A stretch of 64,000 nucleotides of DNA from positions 2,542,001-2,606,000 of the forward strand of contig NZ_CP014782.1 of the NCBI RefSeq assembly GCF_002005305.1. The letters are read 5' to 3'. The position numbers and the translations under genes were made by a program. This document shows positions 18,052 through 27,400 of the stretch, in pieces. The DNA comes from Shewanella psychrophila. Lineage in GTDB: Bacteria; Pseudomonadota; Gammaproteobacteria; Enterobacterales; Shewanellaceae. How positions within the stretch are numbered: the first letter of the stretch is position 1; each line of letters opens with the position of its first letter. Under the pieces are notes generated by a model, which had not been told where the DNA came from, did not search any database, and saw only the letters and a program-made list of their open reading frames with translations.

Positions 18052-18669
18052 TTACTGACCTTTACACCTTAACTGTTCAAATAATTCTTGCTGATTTTTC
18101 CTCATCTGATCCCCTTCGAGTAACGCTTGTTTTTCATCTTCTAACTTCAACAAGTTACTCGCTATTATTTGAGATAACCCCAGCCTTTGTTCTTCACTTA
18201 TACTGGCTTGTTGGGCACTGTTCTCTACATCTTCTTCTGCAAGCTTAAGCAGCTCCATCCTTACTTCAGCTTGCTTTACATCCAGGTAACTAATCCCCAT
18301 CCGGTTATATAAAATAGCAGTATGTATCTCATCGGGCTCAACTTTGACAACGAGGGGATGAAGCATAATTTCATCGATAGTGCTTTTGTGGTAATCGAAA
18401 GGCTTTAATTCGGTGTTATTAACATTATCCTTTTCAAGTTTTGCTTTAGCTTCTAGCTTGATTTGATTATAGATACTGCCGATTTCAGCTTTATTGAGGC
18501 TAGATATCTGACTAGAAAACTGAATATCAGGTGTAGAGGGTACATCTGCTGGTTGCGTATCCCCTACATCTGAAAAATCAGGGTTGATTGACACCTCCTT
18601 CTTTTGCAAGCCCGCTAGATAGCTGGACCGTAAACTAAGTTGGTTATTCATGGTTATAGATGCTGTCAT
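18052..18669 (-). CDS. Hypothetical helical cytoplasmic protein
   Basis: 205 residues, start supported by AGGGA upstream. There is no signal peptide or membrane segment. The first 60 residues look disordered (Ser/Pro/Asp-rich); residues about 60-200 are predicted helical with Glu/Lys/Leu-rich stretches (YNQIKLEAKAKLEKDN, QAEVRMELLKLAEEDVENSA). I recognise no family. The C-terminal helix and the motif EIHTAILYNRMGISYLDVKQ would be useful search seeds. It is transcribed alone. Confidence 0.6.
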   Translation of the reverse strand: MTASITMNNQLSLRSSYLAGLQKKEVSINPDFSDVGDTQPADVPSTPDIQFSSQISSLNKAEIGSIYNQIKLEAKAKLEKDNVNNTELKPFDYHKSTIDEIMLHPLVVKVEPDEIHTAILYNRMGISYLDVKQAEVRMELLKLAEEDVENSAQQASISEEQRLGLSQIIASNLLKLEDEKQALLEGDQMRKNQQELFEQLRCKGQ

Positions 18670-19120
18670 AACGGTTCCCTTGTAAATATCTCTTGTAAAA
18701 ATCCTTTGTAAAAAACGCCTTAATAAACAGCAAACTTATACTTGGATTCCCTGTTCCTCGCCTGAGACAGACAGCAAAAAATACGCCAATGTATACCAGA
18801 GATAAAACTATGACTCTGCATGGATAATCTAGGCTGCGAAGTACACATAAAGGGCAAGGTATTTCCTTTTTACAGGACAAGTATTGCCGCTGTCAGTTTC
18901 TGAAACTAGGCTATAAATACTGGCTTGTTCAATCAACAAGCGACTCTTCATGCCAATTCGTTTATTACCACCACTCAACTCCAGATAGCGATAACGATTT
19001 ATTCCTGTGCCTGTTATAATTATTGTTGTTTACACTTACGACAAGCTTCTAACTTTTTGAAAGCTAACATATGTCACATTTTAACTTTTTATTACCCTAT
19101 CTATCTCAGAGTCCCTATCG
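18670..19120. promoter_or_regulatory. Promoter region of the ToxR-like regulator, with a palindrome
   Basis: 451 bases without a convincing gene between divergent units. A perfect 13-base palindrome AGTTTC-T-GAAACT lies at 18895-18907 and is followed by CTATAAATACT, which resembles a -10 box. This is a candidate operator and promoter, but the start codon of the downstream gene is 210 bases further on. Confidence 0.4.
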
Positions 19121-20647
19121 GTGTCAGATATTCAAAGCCTTTTTACTTCTCCACAGCCTTTTCAAATAGGCGACTCCATTTTTGTTGATCCGATTAAGCA
19201 CACGATCAGGTTGGAGACGGAACAAAAAGTTGAACCTCAACTGGTGCAATTACTCACCTTGTTAGCCAGTGAACAAGGGCAAACCGTCAGCAGAGAAGCC
19301 ATATTCACTCACATTTGGCCCGATATGGTCGTCACCGCAAACTCGCTTAATCAATCTATGAGTAAGTTGCGTAAGCTATTAGGCGATGACAGTAAGAATC
19401 CGCACATCATAGTCACTATCCCACGCCAAGGGTACGCACTGATAGAGAAAGTCACTCTAGTGCATTCGGCTAACACAAGTAAAAATGAAGATAAGCCTGT
19501 TTCGATTGAGACTAGCAAAGTTGAACAGCAGACAAGTGATAGCCCCTCTTCAAGTGTTATGTCACATTCACAGCATCAAACACAAGTTGCAAAGGAATCA
19601 CTTGCTACAGGTGTTAACTCTAAGCCTTCACCTTTCAAGAACAAGAACGCAATTGCACTGCTAAGCGGCTTATTGATATTGCTATGCCTTTCACTGATAA
19701 CAACACTACTTTGGCTAGAAGACCGAACACAAGTCGTCGTATCAGTTGAATCCGTTCTCACTAACAATGGACAAATCCCAGCCGATCCTATCAGTCATAT
19801 TCTGGCGGCATTTCTTTATACCGGTCTCAAAGAATCCCTTAAAAATGACCCCTTCGATATTCACTTCATCTGCCCGGAAAAGCCTTTCGAGATGTGTGAG
19901 CAAGACTTCAGTTACATTCCTGATGAGGTCATAGAGGTTAAACCTATCATTCGATATAGCCCAAAGTCATTGCAAGTTAAGGTATTGATCGATGGTGAAC
20001 AAAATAGTTTTGAGTTTCAAAGCTACAAGCTATCCTTCGATAGGCTAGATGAGGAGTTCGATGAGCTATTACTCAACTTAGTCGAGAAGTTCACCGATGA
20101 TAATAATCGAAAACGAGTGATTTCATCGTTATTTGAATGGCTAAAGAGACCAAATGATCCAAGCTTAAGTATCGATAGAATTAAACTATCGGCTTATGGC
20201 TATAGCCAACAGGTGCTCAACGAGCCCTTTGTTATCGATTTACTCAAGCAATCGGCACAGCAATGTGATGCAGATTGCCCGATTATTTACGGCTCTTTTG
20301 GTCGAGTCATGTTAAACCAATACCTTAAAACAGATAAACTCGACGATTTACAGCAAGCCATCCATTTTTTACTACAAGGCTCTCCAGAATACTTACCCGA
20401 CACAAGGTTAAAGCTTGCTGCGGCTTATGCGCTTTCAGGTGAGAGAGAAAAGTCACATCAATTGCTAAAAGAAGTAGATAAGGTCTCGTTTATCGCAGTG
20501 AAAAAGGCCTTACACTATTACCTTGATATTACCCACCTAAACAAAGCCAGCACAGCGCCTTTTCACTCCCATAAAAATTACTTAGCGACGCAACTTGTTA
20601 GTCGAGCTGAACAAGAAAAAAGTAAGGTTTTAATCAGACTTGAGTAA
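19121..20647 (+). CDS. ToxR/CadC-type transmembrane transcriptional regulator
   Basis: 508 residues. Residues about 5-105 are an OmpR/PhoB-type winged helix (EQGQTVSREAIFTHIWPDMVV, SLNQSMSKLRKLLGDD, IIVTIPRQGYALI). A Ser/Gln-rich linker follows, then one membrane helix near 177-197 (LLSGLLILLCLSLITTLLWL), then a 300-residue periplasmic domain with helical, TPR-like character at its end. Such proteins sense a periplasmic signal and bind DNA from the membrane. The start is a GTG with a poor ribosome-binding site. The target could be the convergent lipoprotein gene; that is a guess from location. Confidence 0.78.
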   Translation: MSDIQSLFTSPQPFQIGDSIFVDPIKHTIRLETEQKVEPQLVQLLTLLASEQGQTVSREAIFTHIWPDMVVTANSLNQSMSKLRKLLGDDSKNPHIIVTIPRQGYALIEKVTLVHSANTSKNEDKPVSIETSKVEQQTSDSPSSSVMSHSQHQTQVAKESLATGVNSKPSPFKNKNAIALLSGLLILLCLSLITTLLWLEDRTQVVVSVESVLTNNGQIPADPISHILAAFLYTGLKESLKNDPFDIHFICPEKPFEMCEQDFSYIPDEVIEVKPIIRYSPKSLQVKVLIDGEQNSFEFQSYKLSFDRLDEEFDELLLNLVEKFTDDNNRKRVISSLFEWLKRPNDPSLSIDRIKLSAYGYSQQVLNEPFVIDLLKQSAQQCDADCPIIYGSFGRVMLNQYLKTDKLDDLQQAIHFLLQGSPEYLPDTRLKLAAAYALSGEREKSHQLLKEVDKVSFIAVKKALHYYLDITHLNKASTAPFHSHKNYLATQLVSRAEQEKSKVLIRLE

Positions 20648-20701
20648 CTGAAAGTATAAGTATTACTGTGATTTCACATCAGAGAAATCACAGTAAGTTC
20701 C

Positions 20702-21538
20702 CTATTTATTTTCCCACGCCAAGCTATTTAAACCAACACTAGTGCCAGTGAATGCGACTTCGCCTGCAGCCGGACTGTAGATGATGTTAGCCGTCATTGA
20801 AGATGGATAAACTGTAGGGTCCAGTAATCTAAGCGTTTCACCATTGCCCACAGTGAAGTCTGAACAGATTGCTTGGATCATGGTTAATTGCTCAACGCTA
20901 GGCAAGATTGATACCTCTTGAACATTCAACTCTGCCCTTGTTACCACAGCTAGACGCCAAATTCGGTTTAACATAGAGAGGTCGCGTAACTCTGTCGCCT
21001 GCCCTTGTTTCAACGACGAGCTAATGGGGAAAACAGCATCATTGTCCTGGCTAACAGCCACCAAACAGATATCAGAGTCGGTAGAACCTAGCGTCGAGTC
21101 TGAAAAACGATTGATGACACTATAATAATCACCAGCTGGTGAATTGCTATCTAGTCCCTTTACAAACACAACAGGTGGAGTACCTTCAATATCCGCTTCT
21201 TGGGGAGTCACAACCAAGTAGCCAGTGTCCTTGGCGACATTAATATCTTTTGCTAGTTCCCAAGGTTTGTTGCCATCACTACCACTAACCTTCAGCTTTA
21301 AGCTTTTACTCACTTGGCTGCTGTGGATTTGAATGCTGTGATCATTACCACTACGCCACACCTGTTGGATCATATTAGAGTGAGTTTTATTCAAATTGGA
21401 GGCAATTAAGTGCGAATACCCATCAGCCTTAGGTAGTCCAATCGAGAAATTAATAGCCTCATCCGAACTTGAACCGCCACATGCGCTAAGTAAAAACAAG
21501 CTAATAGCTACTGCAAAATTTTTTATACTAATGTGCAC
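20702..21538 (-). CDS. Lipoprotein of unknown function
   Basis: 278 residues. I chose the GTG at 21538 because AAAGGAG lies seven bases upstream; this gives a compact lipoprotein signal (SLFLLSACGGSSSDE) with the lipidated Cys near residue 20. The upstream ATG at 21565 has no such site. The mature part is mostly beta, without a motif I can place, but contains VTPQEADIEGTPPVVFVKGLDS and a tail predicted as beta strands. It converges with the ToxR-like regulator gene, stopping 54 bases from it. Confidence 0.6.
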   Translation of the reverse strand: MHISIKNFAVAISLFLLSACGGSSSDEAINFSIGLPKADGYSHLIASNLNKTHSNMIQQVWRSGNDHSIQIHSSQVSKSLKLKVSGSDGNKPWELAKDINVAKDTGYLVVTPQEADIEGTPPVVFVKGLDSNSPAGDYYSVINRFSDSTLGSTDSDICLVAVSQDNDAVFPISSSLKQGQATELRDLSMLNRIWRLAVVTRAELNVQEVSILPSVEQLTMIQAICSDFTVGNGETLRLLDPTVYPSSMTANIIYSPAAGEVAFTGTSVGLNSLAWENK

Positions 21539-21858
21539 TTTATGCTCCTTTGTTATCCCCTTCATTAATCAAGACCACTACAAGAGAGTCCCATTGAATA
21601 CTGCAGAAGATGAGTTAATTTTTTGTAGGCCTAAATTTTGAAGCGGCATAATAAGCAATAGATCAACAATGACATAATCAACAAACATCACTTAATATCA
21701 AGAAAGGTGAAGGTAGGTGTAAGCTATTGATAGAGTAAACAATTAACCAAAGCCCCAAACATGAACTTACAAGTAGACATAGAATAAACTAGAGCCTAGA
21801 TACATCCACAATTTGCAACTCATACATATGGAAAGCTCGCTACTCATTCCGTGGAAAC

Positions 21859-21899
21859 AAAACAAAAAATGCAGCCAAAAGGCTGCATTTTATCTAATC
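21859..21899 (-). terminator. Terminator, copy 1 of a 41-bp exact repeat
   Basis: Stem AAAATGCAGCC/GGCTGCATTTT with an AAAA loop; on the minus strand it runs into TTTTTTGTTTT. The same 41 bases occur at 33056-33096 behind nqrF, in the same orientation. Identity stops sharply on both sides. Confidence 0.8.
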
Positions 21900-21901
21900 A
21901 T

Positions 21902-21913
21902 ATAACCAAGACA
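21902..21913. repeat. Left arm of a 12-bp inverted repeat around the RAYT gene
   Basis: ATAACCAAGACA here is the exact reverse complement of TGTCTTGGTTAT at 23173-23184. The arms enclose the transposase gene (22128-23108). The left arm begins 2 bases after the 41-bp repeat. Confidence 0.4.
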
Positions 21914-22127
21914 TCCATTTTTATTCTAAGGAAAATTACCAGTACCGAACACAACCAGATAAACTCCTCGATTTATCAAGCCGCCCACTTACACACCAAA
22001 CGATACTCAAACATTCCATCATGAGTTAAATTACAATCATTTCCTTGAAAATCAAACATCATGACCCCCAAGCAAGGGTTTGCTTATGTTTGAAAGATGA
22101 CTTTTAACTGGGTATCTTGGGTCTTAA

Positions 22128-23108
22128 TTAAGCGCTATCTAGCCATCGATGACAGTTGGCTGCACCTTGCCGGCGCTTGCGCTCAAAATGTTCACAATAG
22201 GCCGTTAGCTCTTGAGTGTTACCCACGGGCCCTTTGAAAATCTTGGTAAACTCTGTGGCCAGTTTTATCCAGTTTTCTTGCGGGATATTAAGTCTATTTA
22301 AAATAGTAGCCGACTCTTGACTCATATACCCTCGCTTGTCAGCTCTGACTATTCGTCCAGTATCATCAACAAGTTGCAGATAATCTTTAGCGCTGAACAT
22401 GACTCCTTTAGCTATGCCTTTGCTCTCATTACCAACAAAGGGCAGCAGTGATGTTGGCTGCTCACCTTTCATGGCAGCTTGGATGCGTTTTTGAATACTA
22501 GTGAAGTCTGAGGTTTCCGGTGTAGCGGCCATCTTGGCACGGATAGGATTCAAATCTACATAGGCCATACAGGCAAGTACTGCTGCTTCATCAAGCAGAG
22601 CCTGGGACTTAAACCTTCCCTCCCAGAAACGGCCTTTACACTTGTCCTCTGCATTAGCTCTACGAGCGATAGGTTCGTTGAGTGCCCGCATAAACCAAGA
22701 GATGTCCATCAGCCTTAAGCGGTACTCTTTTACTCGTTTATTGATAATGTTTTGTTGATAGGATTCAAGTGGTTCACCTTTAACAAAATCATGATTTAGG
22801 CTATCCCCTTTAAACAGCTTTTGCCATTGGGTGACCACCTCTACATCTGACCAATGCTTAGCTAACTCCACATCAATACGTAACACGAGATGTAAATGAT
22901 TACTCATGACTACATAAGCACAAATATCAATGGCAAACACAGATGAAAGTTCCAGTAGGCGACTTTCAACCCAATCCCGTCTATGCTCATAGGATTGACC
23001 TGTATAATGGTCGACTCCACACAAAAAAGCCTTTCTAACACAACGAGATATGCAGTGGTAGAATAATGTATCCTCCAAACTTACTAATGATTTTCTTGGT
23101 GTCGGCAT
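22128..23108 (-). CDS. REP-associated tyrosine transposase (RAYT, IS200-like Y1 fold)
   Basis: 326 residues. The N-terminal half has the Y1-transposase HUH motif in VVMSNHLHLVLR (about residue 70-80). The RAYT-specific stretch GRFWEGRFKSQALLDEAAVLA and the catalytic tyrosine in CMAYVDLNPIRAKMA (about 175-190) follow. RAYTs are single-strand nucleases linked to dispersed REP hairpins rather than to insertion sequences. The start is the ATG at 23108, eight bases after GAGGGG. The ORF is intact. No second copy is in the window. Confidence 0.85.
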   Translation of the reverse strand: MPTPRKSLVSLEDTLFYHCISRCVRKAFLCGVDHYTGQSYEHRRDWVESRLLELSSVFAIDICAYVVMSNHLHLVLRIDVELAKHWSDVEVVTQWQKLFKGDSLNHDFVKGEPLESYQQNIINKRVKEYRLRLMDISWFMRALNEPIARRANAEDKCKGRFWEGRFKSQALLDEAAVLACMAYVDLNPIRAKMAATPETSDFTSIQKRIQAAMKGEQPTSLLPFVGNESKGIAKGVMFSAKDYLQLVDDTGRIVRADKRGYMSQESATILNRLNIPQENWIKLATEFTKIFKGPVGNTQELTAYCEHFERKRRQGAANCHRWLDSA

Positions 23109-23172
23109 AACAAATCCCCTCAACAGCTCTCACGTAAGCTTAGTCAAGGGAGCTTCATCTGACAATCTTGGG

Positions 23173-23184
23173 TGTCTTGGTTAT
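23173..23184. repeat. Right arm of the 12-bp inverted repeat around the RAYT gene
   Basis: TGTCTTGGTTAT, reverse complement of 21902-21913. Confidence 0.4.
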
Positions 23185-23377
23185 TTTGTTGTGAATGTGA
23201 ATTCATAGACCATATATGAATTCATGTGAATTATTATTTAACAGTATCTTACCACCGTTTATATGTAACAGTTCATCTAGTGAAGTGTAGTGATTCAGTA
23301 GATTTGTGCCATCTAACAGGGGAAATGTCACTTAACTAATGCAACAAAGCCACCTCTGAATCTTTCATAATAAGTGT

Positions 23378-23514
23378 TTAAAGATCGTCGATTTCAATCT
23401 CAATTTCATTCCTATCTTCTAATTTTGATGCAAACCTAGCTCCATTAACTCCGTTACACGAGCTAATGTCTGTTCGTACTCTTTATCTGTTCTGATTGGT
23501 TTTACTTGACTCAT
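23378..23514 (-). pseudogene. Broken HigA-type antitoxin (COG5499), N-terminal fragment
   Basis: The ATG at 23514 opens a 31-codon frame beginning MSQVKPIRTDKEYEQTLARV and stopping at 23419. This is the recognisable N-terminus of HigA-family antitoxins (KPIRTEADYExALxxIexLM), which are normally over 100 residues with an HTH. After a frame change, 18 further codons (ending NEIEIEIDDL) run to a stop at 23378. So most of the antitoxin, including the HTH, is deleted. No HigB toxin is seen next to it. Confidence 0.6.
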
Positions 23515-23891
23515 TACGGCAACCCTTGAAAGTGGTGATGCATTGTTTTGAGGCATGAAAGGCAGCGCATATTAAGTAGCAAGCTAACTGAACTTGTAGG
23601 TGAGTAACGTGCGCAGATCTGGAGTTGCAACTGAAGGAGCGTGTCATTTGCGAACAAACATGCTCCTAGTTAAAACTCTAGCGGTTTATATTTATTGCAA
23701 TACAGGTACTGTGAGTACCTAAAATCAAAGTAAAATAAACCAATTACAGCCTGTAGCATCATCAGGTGTTGTGTTAACTATGCCACTTCACCTGCCTGGC
23801 TAGTAGAGCAAGGGTATAACCTTGATCTGGACAACTCCGAGTCTTATGGACAAATTTCACCTAAGCTTGGACTGCCTCTCTACACAAAATG

Positions 23892-23928
23892 AAAAGCCAG
23901 CGGCCACTATAAGTGACGGCTGACTTTT
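23892..23928. terminator. Imperfect hairpin with A/T flanks
   Basis: AAAAGCCAGC pairs with GCTGACTTTT with one mismatch, with an additional inner stem CCACT/AGTG. It could stop transcription from either side, but no intact gene feeds it. Confidence 0.35.
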
Positions 23929-23997
23929 CTGCCCTGTAGGCACTGGCACCAATGGCGCACGCTGCTGGTGAACAAGGATCGGCTCTACTGGTGAACT

Positions 23998-24022
23998 CGG
24001 CCCAAGCTACTGGTCACGTTGC
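23998..24022 (-). pseudogene. Short remnant of rhs sequence
   Basis: On the minus strand the 19 bases GTGACCAGTAGCTTGGGCC match the rhs gene exactly (segment around 26222-26240, encoding VTSSLG). The frame continues only a few codons (RVHQ) to a stop. It is too short to call a gene; it suggests that a second rhs copy or tip once lay here. Confidence 0.35.
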
Positions 24023-24031
24023 TCCATTTCG

Positions 24032-24061
24032 GACAACAAAAAGCCCCAACGATATGGGGCT
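24032..24061 (-). terminator. Terminator of the rhs/immunity operon
   Basis: On the minus strand AGCCCC/GGGGCT forms the stem and TTTTTG follows. It lies 107 bases past the immunity gene stop. Confidence 0.7.
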
Positions 24062-24168
24062 AATTAAGAGGTAGAGAAGTTGGCTAAACCACAAGCTAAC
24101 TAGACACGGTTTATCACGATTGTGCAGTTAAAAGTCCTCAACGGCCATTTTGTTATATGTGTCCTGAA

Positions 24169-24474
24169 TTAAGTCGGCCTTCTTCCTGTGCTACCCTGAG
24201 GCAAAACTGAGCCCCCCGTTAAATAACTTAGGGCTTTTGCTAGCTCTCTCTTTGTCAGTGATTCATCCTCAGCTGCGAGGTGTTGAATACTCCATATTGC
24301 AAACCAGAAGGTACGCTCATTACCCTCTTCTATCGGTAAGCTGCTATCAGGGTTCTCGGTGAAATAATCAATAATATCCCATGAAAACTCGTCAAGCTTG
24401 ACCACGTCTAACTTACCGCAATCGTACGCCTTCAATAAGGATATAAGTTCATTTCTCTTATCATTTAAATTCAT
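24169..24474 (-). CDS. Probable immunity protein for the RHS toxin
   Basis: 101 residues, no signal peptide, acidic N-terminal half (SWDIIDYFTENPDSS), predicted mostly helical, with WFAIWSIQHLAAEDESLTK. I do not recognise the family. The ATG overlaps the rhs stop codon by 4 bp (ATGA), so it is translationally coupled to the toxin. Position, size and acidity are those of a cognate immunity protein for a cytoplasm-acting toxin tip, here inferred from context only. The operon ends at the terminator 107 bases on. Confidence 0.65.
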   Translation of the reverse strand: MNLNDKRNELISLLKAYDCGKLDVVKLDEFSWDIIDYFTENPDSSLPIEEGNERTFWFAIWSIQHLAAEDESLTKRELAKALSYLTGGSVLPQGSTGRRPT

Positions 24475-27400
24475 GGCGCTCCACCATTTAAGAAGAAAGG
24501 TTTATCTTTGTAGTAATTGGTTGGTAAACCTCTTTTTCTCACATCTATATGAGGCTTACCACCTCTATGAAGTGGGTCTTGATGTAAATTATAAGTTCTT
24601 TTGGTTTTGTTGTTAAAAAACGACTTATTGTTTGCCCCTCCACCTCTAGGGCTGCCGAACTTTCTCATTAGCACCTTTTCCGCTTCCTTATGAGTTAATC
24701 CTCCAAAAAACTTTTCTGGTGTTACCAGTCCTTTCGCTACTCTTGATGCTTTATAAAACTGATACCCCATTTTACCAGCCCCTAACATAGGGATGGGAAT
24801 CATCATGATGCCAGCATCGACAGCGGCATCACCTGTAATTCTGAGATAGCTGCCAGGTTCCAAAGACTCAAGTATATTCCTTTCTTGAGTTCGGCCTACA
24901 TGCGCAGTTTGCCCTAAATCATTTGGATTGGAATTCATTGCCGTTATTGCAGAATCTACACCTGGCGTCGATACATCAGTATATTTATCTGCCACACCGG
25001 ATGCCTCAGATTTATTCCAAGTAGAAGAGCTAGATATTGCTTTCTGCCCACCAATATCACTCACCTTAAACCCTGCACCAGAAAGCTTACCAGCAACGGC
25101 ATTCTTTGCTGCACTTCTTGAGGCACCATTGCCACCAGAGAAGGTAACCGTCGCTCCACCTTTGCCATTACTCGAGACAGTAGCTGTTACCGATCTTTTG
25201 ATGCGACTGCCCGTTGTCGCAACCTTAATCTTAAACTCTTTCTCTTCCGCCACATACCCCGTCGGATCTGTTCCACTGAGCGGGTTATTCATAATATACG
25301 AATACGGATTAACACTTTGCGTCGATGTCGGGCTCTGAATAAACGGATCCACCGACATAAAGCGACCCATGTTGTAATCGTACACCCGACCGTTCATATG
25401 AATAAGCTGCTGCTCGTTCAAATGCTCATGGTCGGTGAATCCACGGCGGTGACGGTTGGTATCGAGCAAATCACCTAAGCTACCTGCCGCACTTGCCGTT
25501 GCTGTACGCCCGAAGGGGTCGAAATAGCGCTGACTAATGATATTACCGGCTTCATCGACTAGGGTGGTGGCACTGCCCAGTCTATCACGCAAGGTAAATA
25601 GCAATTTGTTACCCTTATCCGGCGTGTAACTGAGTACCGCAATATCATCGATGTAGGCCCGCCAGCTGCCATCATTGTCACTCTCAAATAACTTACCGAC
25701 ATAGTGGGTCTTAGTGGTTTTACCACTCACTGTACGGGTTTGCAGTGCGCGCATATTGTCGCTGCCATAGACAAACGCGGTACGGGTGTTGTTGCTAGGA
25801 CCTCGTCCATTGATGGTCAACGGCTTATCCAGCGCGTTATAGGTCATGGTTAACCCGTCACCGGTTAGTAGGTTCCCCCGACTGTCATAGCTAAAGGTGA
25901 TGCGCTGATTATTGATTGGCTTAGTGATGGCACACACACGGTTTGGCCCATTACACGCGCCATACTCATAAGCGCCAGCCGTGTTAACACTATAATCGGA
26001 CTTTTTCAGCAAGTTACCCACCGCATCATAGCCATAATCGACGGTAGCGGCGAACGGGGTACTGTTATCGTAGAGAGCAAAACCCCCATTGCTAAAGCTG
26101 TACTGTTTTAGACGGTTCAGATTGTCATACACATAACTTTTTTCTAACCCTGTAACGGCATTGCGTTCAGCAGTAAGGTTCATAAAACTGTCGTAACGCT
26201 CATAATAATGATTATGCAGCTGGCCCAAGCTACTGGTCACTTGGGTGCTGGCCATGGTGCCTTCGCTGTTATAAGCACTGACTTGACTCATCAACTCGTC
26301 TGCTAACGCTGCGCCGGTGATATGACCCGCAGCATCCCTATCGGTAATGGTGCGATAGATATAATTTGACGCAACATTTCGCGTTTGACTGAGATAACCG
26401 CTGTCGTTATAACGATATTCAAGCATTAATCCATTAGGATAGGTTAATCCTATAGGTCGACCATAGAAGCTGTCATATTGATGGCCTACAGTACGAGTGA
26501 CCCCGTCACCACCATGACTGTTTGACACCGTGATTGAGCTTGTGGCTAATTGCAGGTTATCTGTATAGGTGTAACTTTGGTCAATACCCTGTTGAGTTTC
26601 ACTAGTAAGTAGCCCTTGTTTACGCGTATCCCAGGTGTAACTGGCATTGCCGTTAACCTGGCTGCCAGTAAAGGTTTTAGCGGTGATGCGCCCTAATGTA
26701 TCGAGGACAAAGGTCTGGGTAATGCCGTTCGCATCGGTTTGGCTGTCGAGTTCGCCTAAGGTGTTGTAGCCAAACGTTGTTGTCCCTTGATTAGGGTCAT
26801 CAAGGCGAGTCTTATGACCAAAGCCATTGTAACTGGCCACTATTTTGTTGTGGTTCGCATCCTCAATTATTAATGGACGTCCCCCGCCATCATAGGAAAA
26901 GCGGTTACTGCCATCAGCAGCATCGACGGTTTCATAGAGTAAGCCTTGCATGCCATAGGTGCGGGATAGGGTGCGTCCCTCTACCGTGATATCGGTTGTT
27001 AAGCCGGTATAACCGTAGGTAGACATTAATCCACCAGACTCACCATTTGGCAAACTGCGAGTCGCCGGTCTGTCGAAGGCATCGAAACCACTGAACACGG
27101 TATATTCAGGTGTGTCGCCATTGAAATAAGGTAAGGACTCGTGAGTGAGGTGCCCTAAACTGTCGTATTGTTTATCCAAATATTGGTAGCGGCTGCCGTC
27201 AAACCCTTGAGTAGCGCTGCGCAGTGGTCGACCTAAGCTATCTTGATATTCTTCTTGTATTGGCATACCCGCAGAGGTGATGCGTGTCAGCAATTTTGCA
27301 TGAGACGGACTATGACTCCAGCTGGCTGCTAGCAAATACCTTATATATCGAATAGGGCTCCCCGTTTGACTTACCTGCACCGGTCGGCCTATGGCATCGT

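Larger units (their letters stand above)
21539..22127. other. Intergenic region left of the RAYT gene
   Basis: 589 bases without a gene. It contains the first copy of the 41-bp terminator repeat (21859-21899) and one arm of the short inverted repeat (21902-21913) that flanks the transposase gene. No other structure seen. Confidence 0.5.
23109..24168. other. 1-kb degenerate region with gene remnants
   Basis: No intact gene. It contains the right arm of the RAYT inverted repeat (23173-23184), a broken HigA-type antitoxin (23378-23514) and a plus-strand open stretch ending at a TGA at 23892 whose end reads VEQGYNLDLDNSE before the stop. It also contains an imperfect hairpin (23892-23928), a 19-base match to the rhs gene (24001 area) and the terminator of the rhs/immunity operon (24032-24061). 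It looks like an accumulation of insertion debris. Confidence 0.6.

Noticed and set aside
18644..18880. 78-codon minus-strand ORF upstream of the hypothetical helical protein gene
   Set aside because: It overlaps the well-supported start at 18669, has no ribosome-binding site and no recognisable composition; the region is better read as promoter DNA.
18925..19188. 87-codon plus-strand ORF before the ToxR-like gene
   Set aside because: It overlaps the regulator start in another frame, with unusual residue composition (Cys, Tyr, His-rich) and no start signal.
23560..23760. Possible integron attC-like or CRISPR-like structure in the degenerate region
   Set aside because: No paired R/L core boxes and no regularly spaced repeats could be found.
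24928..25338. 136-codon plus-strand ORF opposite the toxin tip
   Set aside because: Antisense shadow of the rhs reading frame; no start signal and no homology seen.
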